DNA of 64,000 bases, taken from the NCBI GenBank assembly GCA_008933995.1, contig WARS01000034.1, positions 1,193,501 through 1,257,500 on the forward strand, read 5' to 3'. The notes under the pieces are model-generated. The model was given only the letters and a program-made list of their open reading frames with translations. It ran no database searches and was not told the DNA's origin. Positions 48,801 to 61,320 of this stretch are shown one piece after another (the first letter of the stretch is position 1; each line of letters begins with the position of its first letter). The DNA comes from Datnioides undecimradiatus. Lineage: Eukaryota > Chordata > Actinopteri > Lobotiformes > Datnioididae. The position numbers were made by a program, and so were the translations under genes.

Positions 48801-51329
48801 TGTGTGTCTATCAGTGTGTGTGCGTATTGATTGTGGCATTTGATCAAGTCAACTGCGGCGCATGTGTGTGTGTGAATTTTGTTCAAATTAGTCGCGGTAT
48901 ACAGCTGCTGTACAGGAGGACAATCATGTTCCTCTTTTAAAGACTGAAATAACAAAACAAATGCAAGTTAGTGTGAAATGTTGTATTTTTGCTTCAGTAA
49001 TCTCTGCTACACACCTACAGTACTTCACCTGCAGCTGCAGCTTTACCACGATTTTTCCTTCCCTGCACTCTAACCCTTTCCCGCCTCTGTCCTCTGCTTC
49101 CTTCCTCTTGGCGACGGGTCAGCTGGGGTCGGGGCCTCCGTGGCTGGGCTCAGGTGTAGCCTCAGCTGGGCAGGAGGGGGGATGAGATGTGAGGAGAGGA
49201 GAGGTATAGGAGAGGAGAGGAGACGAAACGACGAGGATTCTGTCCCACAGGCGACCCAAGAGGGATTCCGTCAAAAAATAGGAAACAAACACATGCATTC
49301 ACGCAAGTAAAAAAAAAAAAAAGACAACAGCTTTGTCCCTCACCCCTCTTTCTACACCTCCCCCATCTTCCCTCTTCCCCTCTTTCTCTCTCACTCTTTC
49401 TCTCCTGGGAGAGGCCTGGCCGGGCTTGGCCTGAACGCCATCTGCTGCATAATGTAACGGGATAGAACTCCAAATCCTTCATTTCCACTCACTGCCTGTC
49501 ATCTGTGCGTGTGTGTGTGTGTCCACTCGTACAGTTGCATATGCACACATACACTGAAAGGGTGTGAATGTTTGAGCGTGTGTGAGATCTCATTTTACGG
49601 TTGTTGTGACATTAGCTCGTCCGGCGATGATGTTGAGTGATGGGTTTGATGAAATAAATGGTGATGCCAAATATGTGTGTTTTTGTGCATGTGTGTTTTT
49701 AAAGGGATTATTCCGCTGTTTTGAATATGCAAGTACGGTGGTTTTCACAGCAGCCACAGCGGAAAAGGAGACAAATCCTCAACAGAGGCAACATTGCAAC
49801 GTTGCTGAGTTGTTGCCATCTTTCGAGATCCATTTTCAGATGCAACAAAACAGGCCAATGAAATAGTCTTTAAACGTGAACTCCTGGGAAATCTTAAAAC
49901 CGCATCGAGCTAAGAATGGCATTCTGCCAGAGATGCCACAAATTTGCTTTTTGTTTACAAGTTAACAAACAAAAGTGCACACACACAGAGTCGTGTTTAA
50001 GTGCCCCACCCCTCTCTGCAGCGCTGCTAACCCGGAGGTGCAAAGAGTTGTCCCTCCAGGTCCCCGTGGGGCCACTGTGAATTGGGGGGCCATCTGTTTT
50101 CTGGTAATAAGCTTTCTCTTCATTCATCCTTTCTCTCCCTCTTTCCCCTCTTCTCCACATCTTCTTCCGTTCTATGTTGTGTGTTTGATTCTACTTTTGT
50201 TTTGTCGTTTTTTTGTCTTTTCCCTCCGCACGCACACGCAAAGACATAAAAAGACGCAGACAGACAGGGAGATCTGTGAAGAGAGACCGCATTGCTTCTG
50301 GATACAAACACTGGCTCTAACGTTGTGAGTTTAGGGGAACAGAGACATGGTGAAATATCACAGTGTGAACTCTGAACCCTGACCAGCTATCCATGGCTGT
50401 TGACATAAAGTAAATGTGACACATCCCTCCTCACATAAACCCGTACACCCCCTCCAGCTGCTGGGCAGGCACTAAAGTCTGTATTAGATTTTATTTTCTT
50501 TGTTTCATTGGGATTATATGGTGGCTCGGGCAGCCTCAACAAAAACACATGCAAATAGACAAAACACACACAAATGAGCCAATTTGCCAACACATACGTT
50601 TATAAAAAAAAACTACAAAGTGTTTTCTCTGTTTCTTTGATGCATTGAGCTCTAACTGTAAAATTATGTTTTTAAAATTCTAAATAAACTGAAATGAAAT
50701 AAACTGTTCATCAGAAGTTGTATTGTTTGTTTGTCTGCAAAGCACATTTCTGGCACAGGACAACACTAATCTGAATTTTATCAAACTGACTTCACCATTT
50801 CGCACACAGCTCACAACAAAACTGACCAGCCGGCTCAAAGAGCCAAGCCCTGCTCCCATCCTCCTCCTCTACTGGAGCAGTCACCACACTGTCGAGTCAC
50901 TGACGACTGCCTGATTGTTTAAGTTTTGGTTTGGAGAAACATTTGGTATTAGATGGCACTGGATCGATCAGAATAGTTGCCATGGCTACAGTGTGATGTG
51001 ATGGGGAGAGGCTGAATGGAAAGGCAGCAAAGGAGGAGAGGAAAGTGGATTTAAGTTCACAACACACACACACACGCACACACGCACACACACATATACA
51101 TACAAACCCAGCCATAGATAACACCCAGCTGAGCAACAATTGAGTCTGAATGGAGTGCTGTCCAAGGTCCAGCTTTAAAAGTGCACAGCTCCTTTGCTTT
51201 AATAACTTCCCCTGAACGCAGTATGGAGCAGTGCTAAGGACAAAAAAACCATGTGTTTGCAGCTGTGTGCCTGCTCCTGCATGGGTGTACCAATTCAAAC
51301 CTAACATCACATTTATGTTTCATTATGGG

Positions 51330-51540
51330 ATGTGCATGACAACATCGATATGTCACCTGATATTGTTCATTATCCTGGCCGTTGCATTATCCGATTTATG
51401 CCTTCCTATGGCAGGTTTCGATACAGCCGAGTGTTATATCATGATTATGAGCGGTCTGGGCGCTGGGATGCTGTCTGCATCTCATTGAGGCAGAATGAAA
51501 TGGATCAATATACCAGAGGAGGCTGAATCAGGGGGTCTGC
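51330..51540. promoter_or_regulatory. Candidate conserved non-coding element
   Basis: Repeat-free block ('gcattatccgatttatgcc', 'gtttcgatacagccgag', 'gaatgaaatggatcaatatacc'). Plus frames of 64 and 85 codons are open but have no recognisable domain, acceptor or donor. Texture-based call. Confidence 0.32.
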
Positions 51541-51554
51541 ATGTGCTAGAGAGC

Positions 51555-51557
<3 letters not shown>

Positions 51558-51586
<29 letters not shown>
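51558..51586 (+). repeat. (GT)n microsatellite
   Basis: About 14 GT units. An interrupted (CA)n tract follows at 51664-51704, giving an inverted pair able to fold back. Confidence 0.95.
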
Positions 51587-51589
<3 letters not shown>

Positions 51590-52364
51590 CAGACAGCCTT
51601 GGGAGATCAGAGTGCACAACTGCTAGGGGCTTCAAGCAGTGTCTCTCTTTTTGTCTCTCGCTCACAAACACACACAAACACACACACACACACACACACA
51701 CACAGCTGTTTTTTCGCTGCATGCACCAGCACAGAGTTTTGATCGGACCAACATTTTGGTGTAGAAACGGTATAATCACACAGTATATCAGCCTGTGACT
51801 GCTTCTTTCTCTCCCTTGTGTTGCTTACAAACTTCATGAAGCCATATTTCTTCGGTGACGCAGCAGGCAGGCAGTAGTCGGTCTCTCGCTTGCTCTCATT
51901 TAAGTGCAGATTTACAAGCTGTTTGCGACAGGAGCTTAGGTGCCTTTCCAGGATGCATTCTGCCTAGTTGCCTTGTGAATACATCTGTTGTGTCATCCAA
52001 TGAGCGGCAAACAGGCTGTCTGGCTCTCTGTGTTATGAAATTGAAAAATCGGAGCCCTTTAATAGCTCAGGTGCTTTGTTGGTTTGTTCTGAGAAAATGA
52101 TTTGTTCTTGTTGGTGGGATATTTTTACTACCTTTATGCACACAAACACATGCGTGCACACACGCAGACCTTGCAATTACACTAATTTAATGCCCCATTC
52201 CCCTCTATTAATCCTGAATTCTGTCCACATTTTTATTCTTGCTTTAAATGAAGGGGCTGCCACATGCTTCACTCCAAACAAAAGGGATGTTAGATTTATT
52301 CTTCATTTGGGGCAGTGTGGCTGGGTGGTGTTGGTGGTGTTGGTGGAGGAGGGTTGGGTGTGGG

Positions 52365-52408
52365 GGTGTGTGTGTGTGTGTGTGTGTGTGTGTAGGGGGG
52401 GGGGGGGG
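52365..52408 (+). repeat. (GT)n followed by poly-G
   Basis: About 14 GT units, then 'a' and a run of 14 G bases. It is a likely assembly or sequencing weak point. Confidence 0.95.
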
Positions 52409-52429
52409 TTTCATGCATGGGCATAACCC

Positions 52430-52665
52430 GGCCCCTAAAGGAAGGCCCCCGCTGCCAGCTGCCAGCCATAATTAAGCAGCCCTGCCGTGTCTATCACTGA
52501 TTATGTTTGACCTGGCTAATAAGGCGAGTGTGTGCCACCTACATGTGGCAGCAGAGCGCCGCAGCCTTCATCACAGCCCCCATTGTCCACTTTTAGACGA
52601 GGTTATTAGTTTGATGTATTGCTGATGACAAAATCAAGTGTGTTGCTAAAACATTAGTTGCTTTG
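52430..52665. promoter_or_regulatory. Candidate conserved non-coding element with TAATTA core
   Basis: Repeat-free block containing a TAATTA homeodomain site (52469-52474), 'tgacctggctaataagg', 'ccacctacatgtggcagcagagcgcc' (E-box pair) and 'gtccacttttagacgaggttattag'. It has typical enhancer-like texture. Confidence 0.4.
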
Positions 52666-54040
52666 ACATTGAAGTGCTTGCCAATGTGTGATAGGATAGT
52701 GCAAAAACAGATCCAAGTTGCTGTCAAGTGGAGTTATAATTTTTATGATTTCAATGAATTCAAACAACAGTTTTGACCCTGTTAATGGTCTGTTTCTATA
52801 ATGGCCATTTAATATATTTACATTTAGAAATTATTTCTCAATATGCTCAATTTCAATGGTAGTAGCACAGTCAACCATTCCTGCACTGGAATCAAATTGC
52901 ATACATAAGAACAAGGCCAAGTTGATTCATTTAGATCTGACAAAATAGTTGCTCAACAAGTGTCCGCTGTCAGATTAGACTGAATTCACTGTTACAACAC
53001 ACAAAGAGTATCAGCAAATCAACCAGGACTGATATCTTATGGCTGTGATAAAATTACCAACCAATAAAATAAAATAACAAAGTGAAGTATGAAAACAATG
53101 TCATAATGTGAAGCTCTATGGTGAGTTTAGGCTTGACCTATTGTTTGAGTAATTTTTTGAAGCTAAACTGCAAACTTAAGTTCTTTGGTTTTAGCTTCTC
53201 TAAAGTGAGAATGTGATAGTTACACAATATCTTTGGGATTTGTACTGGTGGTCAAACTAAACAAGATATCTGGTCACCTCTGGCTATGGGAAACTGCAAT
53301 GGGCATTTCATTTCTGTTTCGCTTGCATAGTCAATTTATAGACAAATAATGAACTGACCATCATAAATATAATCCTTAGTTTCAGCTCCAGGGAGAAAGC
53401 ATTTAAGCAGTATCCAGTGGAACTAGAAGCCAATGGACGAACCAGTTGAAGTGAAAACTTAAGGAAAGTGCAAATACTTCCACTAAGAAATATTTATTCC
53501 TGCTTACTAAAGATCACTGTCTGTCCAAATGGCAATCACAGGGAGGAATATCCTTTAGTAACTGCTTTTGCCAGCATGTACGCCAACATTGCAGCAATCA
53601 GTATAAATTAATAATAAGTGAATCAAAGTGCTTAATTTAATGGAGGCTATGAAAGATTAATACCTGACATTATCCAAGCTGCTGTGCTGTAAGGGGAACC
53701 ACCCATGCCCGAGGTAAACCAATCACGGTTCTATGAATATGACATTAGACACATTGATGTGATGTGTTACATCAATGTCAGCCCAAGTCTTGAGAACAGC
53801 TAGTCTGGATAGAAAGTCCACTGAGTGTGACTGGTCTATTTCTGTCTCTTTTTCCTCCCTCCCTCCGCAGTGGGTCTAGAGGCGAGAGATCAGTTCAGGG
53901 TGGAGGAGAGCTGGTGTTTGGCCTGAGGGGCCCTTGGACACAGATTCTGTCATTGTCCACAGCTGCCACTCTGCCCCTCCCTCCCTCCCTTACTCCCCTC
54001 CACTCTGTGGCCATCCTCACCTTAAGGGCATCCCCTGCTA
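52666..54040. other. Intergenic, no gene seen
   Basis: Mostly AT-rich single-copy-looking sequence. A strong plus-strand splice-acceptor-like pyrimidine tract ending CCGCAG at about 53835-53870 precedes a frame with no recognisable domain. A non-coding RNA exon is possible but unsupported. Confidence 0.4.
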
Positions 54041-54049
54041 CCCCGCCTC

Positions 54050-54330
54050 CCTAATGAAGAGTGACACGCGTCCGGAGGATCTGATCTAGTCTGAAACTGG
54101 GCCCTTGCCTCCTCTGTTTTGTCTCCTATTATTGACTGCGGTGGCTCACACTGAGTCGCAGTGATGAGAGCGCCATATACCCAAGAGGCATCACTCCCAA
54201 ATCGGAGGGGGAGCTCAAAGGGCAGATGCAATTGTATGGAATCGTGAGGACCTAATTGTCTTTATTCATGAGCTGTGTGATTGATATTAGGGGAAAATGA
54301 GACACTCTAATTGTCCTCTTATATGAGGAA
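54050..54330. promoter_or_regulatory. Candidate conserved non-coding element with repeated TAATTG sites
   Basis: Repeat-free block with two CTAATTGTC sites (about 54252-54260 and 54307-54315), 'cctattattgactgcgg', 'gtcgcagtgatgagagcgcc' and 'tgattgatattagggg'. Homeodomain-type motifs are dense. Texture-based call. Confidence 0.4.
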
Positions 54331-54904
54331 TTTCTTAGTAGCCCACACTCTGGATGATGGTGTGTGTGTGTGTGTTGTGCATGCATCTGCGGGTGTGTGC
54401 GTGCACTACTGGGTGAGATATCAAACTGACAACTCCTAAAGGGCATCCATGCAGCGGTCTCCCGACATATCACTTGAAATAATTCATGTTGTCTTGTTGT
54501 CCTTTCTGACAGTTTCTTGCCTTTACTGCATTCACTGAATCCAGACACAACATTGTCAGGGAGAAATGGATACACAACCTTTTCATTCAAAAAGATGGCA
54601 AGCTTTCCTTAGGGCCCGTGTGTATAGTTGTACTAATCAGGCACGGCAAAAGACATGATGAGTAACTTACATAAACACGATCTAGTTACTTTTGTAGCTG
54701 TTTGTTAAAATTACATTATTCCGCACTGTCTGACAGCACTGTATATTCTAAAGCTTTATGATGTTCACACTGAGAGATACATTCACACCCAAGACCCTAT
54801 TTTCAATGGCAGTACCATCAAATTCCAGGTGTACATTCTAGCTTTTGAAACTCTGGGATCCTCTAAATAAGTTGCAATGCAATGCAATGTTCTGAATGAG
54901 TTCA

Positions 54905-54962
54905 TGGTAATGTAATGTAATGTAATATAATGTAATGTAATATAATATAATATAATATAATA
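54905..54962 (+). repeat. Pentanucleotide (TAATG/TAATA)n array
   Basis: About eleven 5-bp units, switching from TGTAA to TATAA type. A short (GCAAT)n run lies just upstream at 54873-54889. Confidence 0.93.
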
Positions 54963-55768
54963 ACAACAAGTTTACTAGTAAGTCTGATATATTTTCTTCT
55001 TCTGTGCATCCACTACCCAGAAACTGTTGAAAACACATCAGTAAATCCGACTGGTCCACTGAGTGAAACGCTATATCATCTTGCACCATCATGAACACAG
55101 ACACTGCAGCTTAATTAGACATCACAAACACTGTATGCCATAGTATGTGCTTGGTTTTGGTCTGATCACAGGCTTTGTGCAATATATAATATATGAGTAT
55201 AGCCATCTTGAAATTATTATTGTATTTCTTATCTCCATGGGTTGATGCTATAATCAAATTAACCATAATTTTAAGCACCCGCGAGTGACTGTTCACTTGC
55301 TGAATTTACTGGTTCTCTCATAACTTCCTCACTATCATATGAATAATAATTATCAGGTAAATGTGCTGTTGCCGTTGGAGGCAGCTCTTCCTGCATGGTT
55401 AAATAAAGCCTACACACATCATGCATGCATTAATGCAGCAGCTGAGAGATTTTCCACCAATCACATCTATTCCCCAAGCTGACCTGAAACTCCTACAGTG
55501 TTACAGTAATAGGTCCAGAGTGACACTGCCTGTCCATCTATCTACCAACCTAGCTACCAACCTATGTGCTCCACATGAGGCATCCTGCTGAGCCATAATT
55601 GAAATCCACAAGGGAAAACACCTTGACTGGCTCAGGTAAGCGTAAATTAATGTGCGTGTGTGTGCGTGTGTGCGTGTGTTTATGTGGGACAACATGCACA
55701 CATGCACACACCCCCACAAATGAAGATGAAAGCAGGGTGTGCACGTTTATGCATGTATGCCTGCGTGC

Positions 55769-55795
55769 AAGTGTGTGTGTGTGTGTGTGTGTGTG
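55769..55795 (+). repeat. (GT)n microsatellite
   Basis: About 13 GT units. A related degenerate GT/GCGT tract lies at 55650-55680. Confidence 0.93.
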
Positions 55796-55799
55796 CACC

Positions 55800-57830
55800 C
55801 ACCAGTGTAATGTGATAAGCTCCAGCAAAGCACATACCTGATGCCATTAAATGCAATTTCCCCTGTGTGTCAGCCCAGCCATTTGTCAGCTGCTAACACT
55901 GCACGCTTTATTAAAAACCTCATCCGCTTCAATTAACTGCGCCTGCAAAGCAGTTTAACTCCACTCTAATCCTGTCAAGATGTTTAAACAGGCCTTGCGT
56001 ACAGTAGGTACATCATTTCAAACCCTGTCAGTGATGTTTTTATGTCTTTTTTTAGGCTCTTTACTCATCTTGTAAAGTTGGGGTTGAGCTCAGGAGGGAG
56101 TGGGTTTACAGTGAATGTGCAAATATTTTTTGAGACAGCGGAGAGTTTCTGTGTTTCAGCCTCAGCAGTGACGGCAGTCTTGTTGGGCCATCATTTGACA
56201 TGTACACACATTTCTTCTGCTGCATTAATTATCCCTCTACACTATATCCAAATTGTAACACAGCATGCATGGTCTAAATATTATGGAGTATTTGGAGAAA
56301 AATGTGAAATATGTGGTTGTTATGGTAAGATGAAGTATTAATTTTGCACAGTAGCTAGCAGCTGTGTCCCTCTATGGTTTGTCTCTTTGCTTAACTGATT
56401 TGTGACTGATGGACAGCTTGGTCATGACCAAAATGTTTTATTTTGACTAGGGAAAAACATCACAAAGTTTCAGAAAAGCCGATTTCTTACATCTGGAGCT
56501 ATTGTCAATAGTCTTTCAAGTGGATTATCTATTAATTCTGCAATCAACTTAATCTATCGTCATCACAGTAAACAGAAGAAATCCTACAAACAACCTTCAG
56601 TTTTTGTTCACATCCACAAACCTTTTATTATACGTTATATATAAATAAACAGCCTGTTAGGATTTGGGAAAGTTTGGGGTTAAGACTGTGAAGACACACA
56701 ACTGCCACATTTTTAGGATAAAGACCCAAATTTTCTATAAGAAGCAGCAAATCCTTCCTGCCATTCCATGCAGAGGGTAAAGTTAAAAAATGAACTAGGA
56801 AGGTTGGAAGACTGAGATGAAAGCTCAAACATAATCTGACAATCTGAGAATCTACTAGCAGGCTGATTAAGGAAATGAAGGTGTGCAGGCAGGTGAGGTG
56901 GGACTGGCAGGAGGTTGTCAGAGCCACTGCTGGAAGGAGAGAGAACAGTGAGATCCCAAATGGCAGGAAAGGTTAGTGGCAGGCAATCAGCAAACTGATC
57001 TTAGCAGTAGATGCAGGACAAACAGCAACAACTAAACCTTTCCTTATCAAAGCTCAAATGTATCCTTTACTTAAAAATTATTCAACCATACTTAGTGTTA
57101 GCTTTTAACCCATCATTAATTTTAAAACTTAAATTCATATTCTGCATGTGCCCCTTGCAGAAGAAACTAGGGAATTAAATGACCTCTGCTTGTAAAAGCT
57201 TTTCCCATATTGAAGGTCTAAAACTGCGTCCCACAAGGATACCACAAATGCTCTTCCGCTTTCTTCCACTCTCTCATGCACACACACCCACACAAACACA
57301 CACACACACACACACACACCCTCCTTCTCTAACACACACACAGACACACACGGTCATGCCAGCAGGGAGGTGACGGTTAGCATGGTGCTGTCACCAGGGG
57401 ATCCAGGGTGGGGTTTGCAGGAAAGGGAGAGGTGTAAATTGGGTGAGCGCTGGGTGCAAAGCCTCGTGAGTGAAGGCTTGGTGCTCTTCCTCTTGATGCT
57501 TTGTCACTCACTCACACCCCATGAGATACAGGTGGTGGGTAAGGTGAGGATGCAGAGGGGGGAGAAGCAGTTTGGCTCACTTCTCTGTTCTGTAGTGTTT
57601 GTATCAGGACAGTGAGCTCTGTTGTGTCTTTCACGGCTGGTCTTTCTTTAACCTCTTTACCTTCTTTCCATGTTTTTCAATGCACTACGAAACATTTGAT
57701 TTGATTTCAAACAGAGAGAGCAGAAAAACAAGGTGTGAGGCAGAGGGAGGATGGTAAAGTCCAGGAGAAAGATGGGATTTGGGATTGTGATGTTGTTGAC
57801 CACAAGTAAACAGGTTTAGCCCATAATTTC
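55800..57830. other. Intergenic, no gene seen
   Basis: No supported gene. It contains (CA)n near 57280-57320 and otherwise ordinary sequence. Frames at 56042-56341 (+) and 56628-56927 (-) carry no recognisable domain or splice context. Confidence 0.45.
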
Positions 57831-57839
57831 ATATCTATC

Positions 57840-58110
57840 AAGTTGACGTTGATGAAATTTGAAAGTGTAATCAGCGAAACGAAAGCTAAAGGCGAGCAGG
57901 TGTGACTTGCCTTTGATCATAACGGAGACCAATTGCAATTAGGCCCAAAATGGCTTGACGGCGGTATCAGGGGGCCGCTTGCAGATTATGTATTTTTAAT
58001 CAGAGTTGTTAGCATCTGTGATGGATGCCCATTTTACTCACACCAGCCTCTGATGGCATACGTCATGTTTGCTAGCTGTGAATTATCACCGTGTGTATGC
58101 TGTCCATTAA
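57840..58110. promoter_or_regulatory. Candidate conserved non-coding element with TCF/LEF and homeodomain motifs
   Basis: Repeat-free block with CCTTTGATCAT (TCF/LEF-like, about 57910-57920), CCAATTGCAATTAGG (57929-57943), 'ttgacggcggtatcaggggg' and 'gtttgctagctgtgaattatc'. Texture-based call; a poly-C run follows at about 58131-58139. Confidence 0.42.
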
Positions 58111-58377
58111 CTGCATGAGGTGGTGAACACCCCCCCCCCGCCACATCGCCCACTACCTCAACTGCCGTATGCTGAGTTGCATGGAAACAAGCAAACTTGT
58201 TTGCAAGGATACAGGATGGAATGACTTCAAACTCTGCAGGGTTGATGCAGCCGATGCTTTCTCACAGTCCAACAAGACTAAGAGGCAAACATATATTGCA
58301 CTATTTATAGACTGTACAGAATTCGGTTGTCTTTCTTTTGATCAGAACTAGATGATGTGACCACACTGCACGTATTA

Positions 58378-58530
58378 AAGCATTTTTAAACTGGCTCCCA
58401 GCTCCACAAGATTTTGTTAATTACTTTAAAGCTCTTCATAGCTTTATCTCCTTGCTATGTTTCACATTAGGGACCTTATGTCTGCATGTCTGTCAGCACA
58501 GTCCAGACTCAAAACTAAAATGTGGCTGAA
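58378..58530 (+). mobile_element. Possible LINE reverse-transcriptase 3' relic
   Basis: Read on the plus strand, 'aactggctcccagctccacaagattttg' followed by 'tttaaagctcttcatagctttatctcc' gives LNWLPAP…FKALHSFI. This recalls the LHWLPV…FKALHGLAP segment at the C-terminal end of fish LINE proteins. The fragment is short and decayed, with stops. Confidence 0.35.
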
Positions 58531-59119
58531 GGATAAAATAGGTAAACTGCTGGCATAAATGCAGTTTAACTCAATAAGGTTGAGCAAAGCACATTTTTCA
58601 ACATCTGAGAGGAGCCTTTGCCATTAAAAATACTTTAAATGTTAATAAACAATGACTTTATAGAAATCCCTTCTTGTTTTGTAAGACTCAATCATATACT
58701 AACTTGTGTTGATTACACTTATTCTATAAAGACATACAGTCCACGTACACACATAATTGTAGTGATGCCTTGGAGGGCCCGATGCAGTATTGGGGGATGA
58801 TGACTGTAAAGAACAACATGTAGTACAGACAACCTCTGTGCTCTTCATTTGCCAAAAGTGAACTGATGCTGTCCTTAGAGCCCCGATCTACTGCCAGTGG
58901 TGGTAAAAATGAAAATAATTCTAATCACAGTATGATACAGAAAAAGCTGGCATAGACAAAACCAATGAGAAACGTCTTTTTACTTTTACTACAAAGTGAC
59001 ACATTCACACCAACTGCAACCCAGAAATGTGTGCGGTCTGCAACATCTGAATTTTCTGGCCATCAAAACAGTAAAGTTGCACAATGCAAAAGCAAAACAA
59101 TAAGCTGGAAGATGTGAAA

Positions 59120-59240
59120 TTGCTCCTTATATCTTAGGGGAACATCAGAGTCAGGTGTTAATTCTCTCTGGGTTTATTACTACAAGCAACACCTTTCATA
59201 TACACACACTAATTGATCCACTGTTAAAGTAAAAATATTG
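59120..59240. repeat. Family B repeat, end fragment
   Basis: 'gagtcaggtgttaattctctctgggtttattactacaagcaacacctttcatata…ccactgttaa' aligns with 12590-12650. Confidence 0.5.
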
Positions 59241-60049
59241 AATAAAGCAGATTTAAACACTCTGAAACTCAAACTGGCATCTAAATTCTCTTCCAGCAGA
59301 TACTCTCATTAAAGCACAACTTAATACAGCTTGAGCAGCATAAATATTCCATATTTACAAATACTAAAGACTGTGTTTGTCAGTGAGTGTGTGTGTTTGT
59401 GTGTGTGGCCCCTAACTCGACCATGTGCTAACCCCACACAGCTGCAGAGTCCCCTTGAGGGTTTGTCGCACAGGCAACAGAGGAAGGGTGGAGGAAGGGG
59501 GGGACATGGACTGAACACTCATTTCCATGCCGCACTGTTCTGGCAAAGACATTGTACACCGCTGTGGATGTGCGTCTCTTGTGCTATTGCTCAATCTTTT
59601 TAGGCCTGTCAGTTAGGGTTTTCATCAGACAATTCTCTGGGCACAGAGGTTGGAAAGCTGATTGTGTACTTCAGTGTGGCAAATGTGTTCTCCCTCTGTG
59701 TTAATGCATGTATATATGAGACAGAGAAAGAGATGGGGGCACTCTTCAGAGGAAATCCAGAACAACAAAATCTGATTGCTTTCTTTATGCCAAATCTCAA
59801 ATATGGATGTGCTAATTAAGTCAAAGTGTCTTTCTAAGCCTCAGCTGATTGAAAGGGGTTGTCAAAACTACTATGTAAAACTACATAATTCAGTTTTCTG
59901 CCTACTTGTTTCAGACATAAAGCAGCTCAGAGTCCAGCCTGAAAACAGTAATAGAGAAACCAAGGAGTCTCAGGTTCCTCAAATATCCCTGTCAATCAAA
60001 CGCCGTTTCCTCTGAGTGCGTTTTCTATCTGTCAAGGGTCATAGAGAGT

Positions 60050-60400
60050 GAGGATGAGACCCATTCCCTCCCTCCCTCCCCCACCTCCTCTGTCTCCATC
60101 CCTCCCTCCTCTCCCGTTCCTCAGAGGTGTATCTCTACCTTGTGCATCACGTCTGGGCATGACCTGTTGCTAGGTAACCCTGGGTCACAGCTGCACACTA
60201 TGGCAGACCCTTTTTTTTATTTATCAGTGAGTTATGTGGGAGACGGGGGCTGTAATTTATTAGTTTGATATTGGGCAGGCAGCGCAAGTTTGGGATTGTA
60301 AAAAGAAGAGACGGCCTATAGCTCATCAAAATGCTTATTCTGATCCCGGGCCTCGGTCTGCTGAAGAGATTCACAACAGAGGGGATCACAACATTATAAA
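60050..60400. promoter_or_regulatory. Candidate conserved non-coding element with RFX X-box
   Basis: After a pyrimidine-rich stretch (60062-60120) comes 'gggcatgacctgttgctaggtaaccctgggtcac', with an X-box-like GTTGCTAGGTAAC (60166-60178). It is followed by repeat-free sequence with 'taatttattagtttgatattggg' and 'gcttattctgatcccggg'. Texture-based call. Confidence 0.35.
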
Positions 60401-60774
60401 TTCATCTGCTTTTTACTAAGAAAATCAAGCATCTCCAACAACAAAGCCAATGGTAATGCACTTTCCATGCTGGTAATTGAACAGATGTGGTCAGAGCTTA
60501 GAGGACAGGGAAAAAGGAATTCATCTCAGTACAGTATGTGACTGATTCATGTCCAAGGATGAAGTGGGTGCAGACAAATAGTGCTATCCAGCTTTGTAGT
60601 CATGACGGAGTTAACCCCCTGGTATCAATTTATGCAAAAACTGCCATCAGACTGATTAAGTTAACACAATAAAGGATTGAAAGGATTTTCAAAGAAATGA
60701 AAAGCTAAATTAAAGAAAAATATGATAAATGTCTGGTCTGTTCATCAATTAGTTTAACCAGCTTTTAAATGACT

Positions 60775-60960
60775 AGTTTGCCATTTTAGGAAATATACCA
60801 ATTAACTGCCTTTCTAAGAGTTAGATGAGATGACTGATGCATTCACAGGTTTGTCCATTAAATATGAAGCTACAGCCAAAAGACAAATCGCTTCTTAGCA
60901 CAAATAATGGAAATAAGGAGAAACAGCTACTCTGGCTCTATCTGACACGGGAAATAAGTG
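60775..60960. repeat. Family A repeat, left-arm copy
   Basis: 'ccattttaggaaatatacc', 'ctttctaagagttagatgaga', 'gtccattaaatatgaagctacagccaaaag' and 'gagaaacagct-ctctggctc' match the left arm and interior of the element at 22475-22982 in order. Confidence 0.6.
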
Positions 60961-61019
60961 CCCCCCTTCCTCCACCATCACCAAAACTGCAATCTGTCCT
61001 TTGTATTACGTCTATATGC

Positions 61020-61320
61020 GTGGTGCTTTCAAGATGAATCCTAAAGGTAAAACATCTCTCCATGTGTCAGACATTCATGGTTGCCAGAGGATGAATCATT
61101 TGGACGTTTTCGCCTACACACAATATATTTTGACATCTAGTGGATGGATTGTAATGAAATTTGGTACAGACATCCATGTTCCTCTCAGGATGATTTGTAG
61201 TAACTTTTGTGATTGTCTGACTTTTCTTTGAGCGCCATCCTCAGGTAAAACTTTAAATCTGTCGAGTACTTTGGTTTAAGATCAAATTCCTACAAAAGTG
61301 GTGACACTGTCATCAGACTT
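61020..61320. repeat. Decayed interspersed repeat (family E)
   Basis: Words such as 'ggttgccagaggatgaatca', 'gatggattgtaatgaaatttgg' followed by 'tacagacatccatgttcc', 'caggatgatttgtagtaact', 'gagcgccatcctcagg' and 'actttggtttaagatcaaat' correspond in order to a repeat I recall as very frequent in teleost genomes. Confidence 0.55.

Larger units (their letters stand above)
48801..52430. other. Upstream flank of nhlh2, second part
   Basis: No gene is supported. It contains short GC-rich blocks (49080-49170, 49410-49470, 50020-50110), (GT)n/(CA)n tracts at 51558-51586, 51669-51704 and 52365-52393, a poly-G run (52395-52408), and a candidate regulatory block at 51330-51540. Confidence 0.5.
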
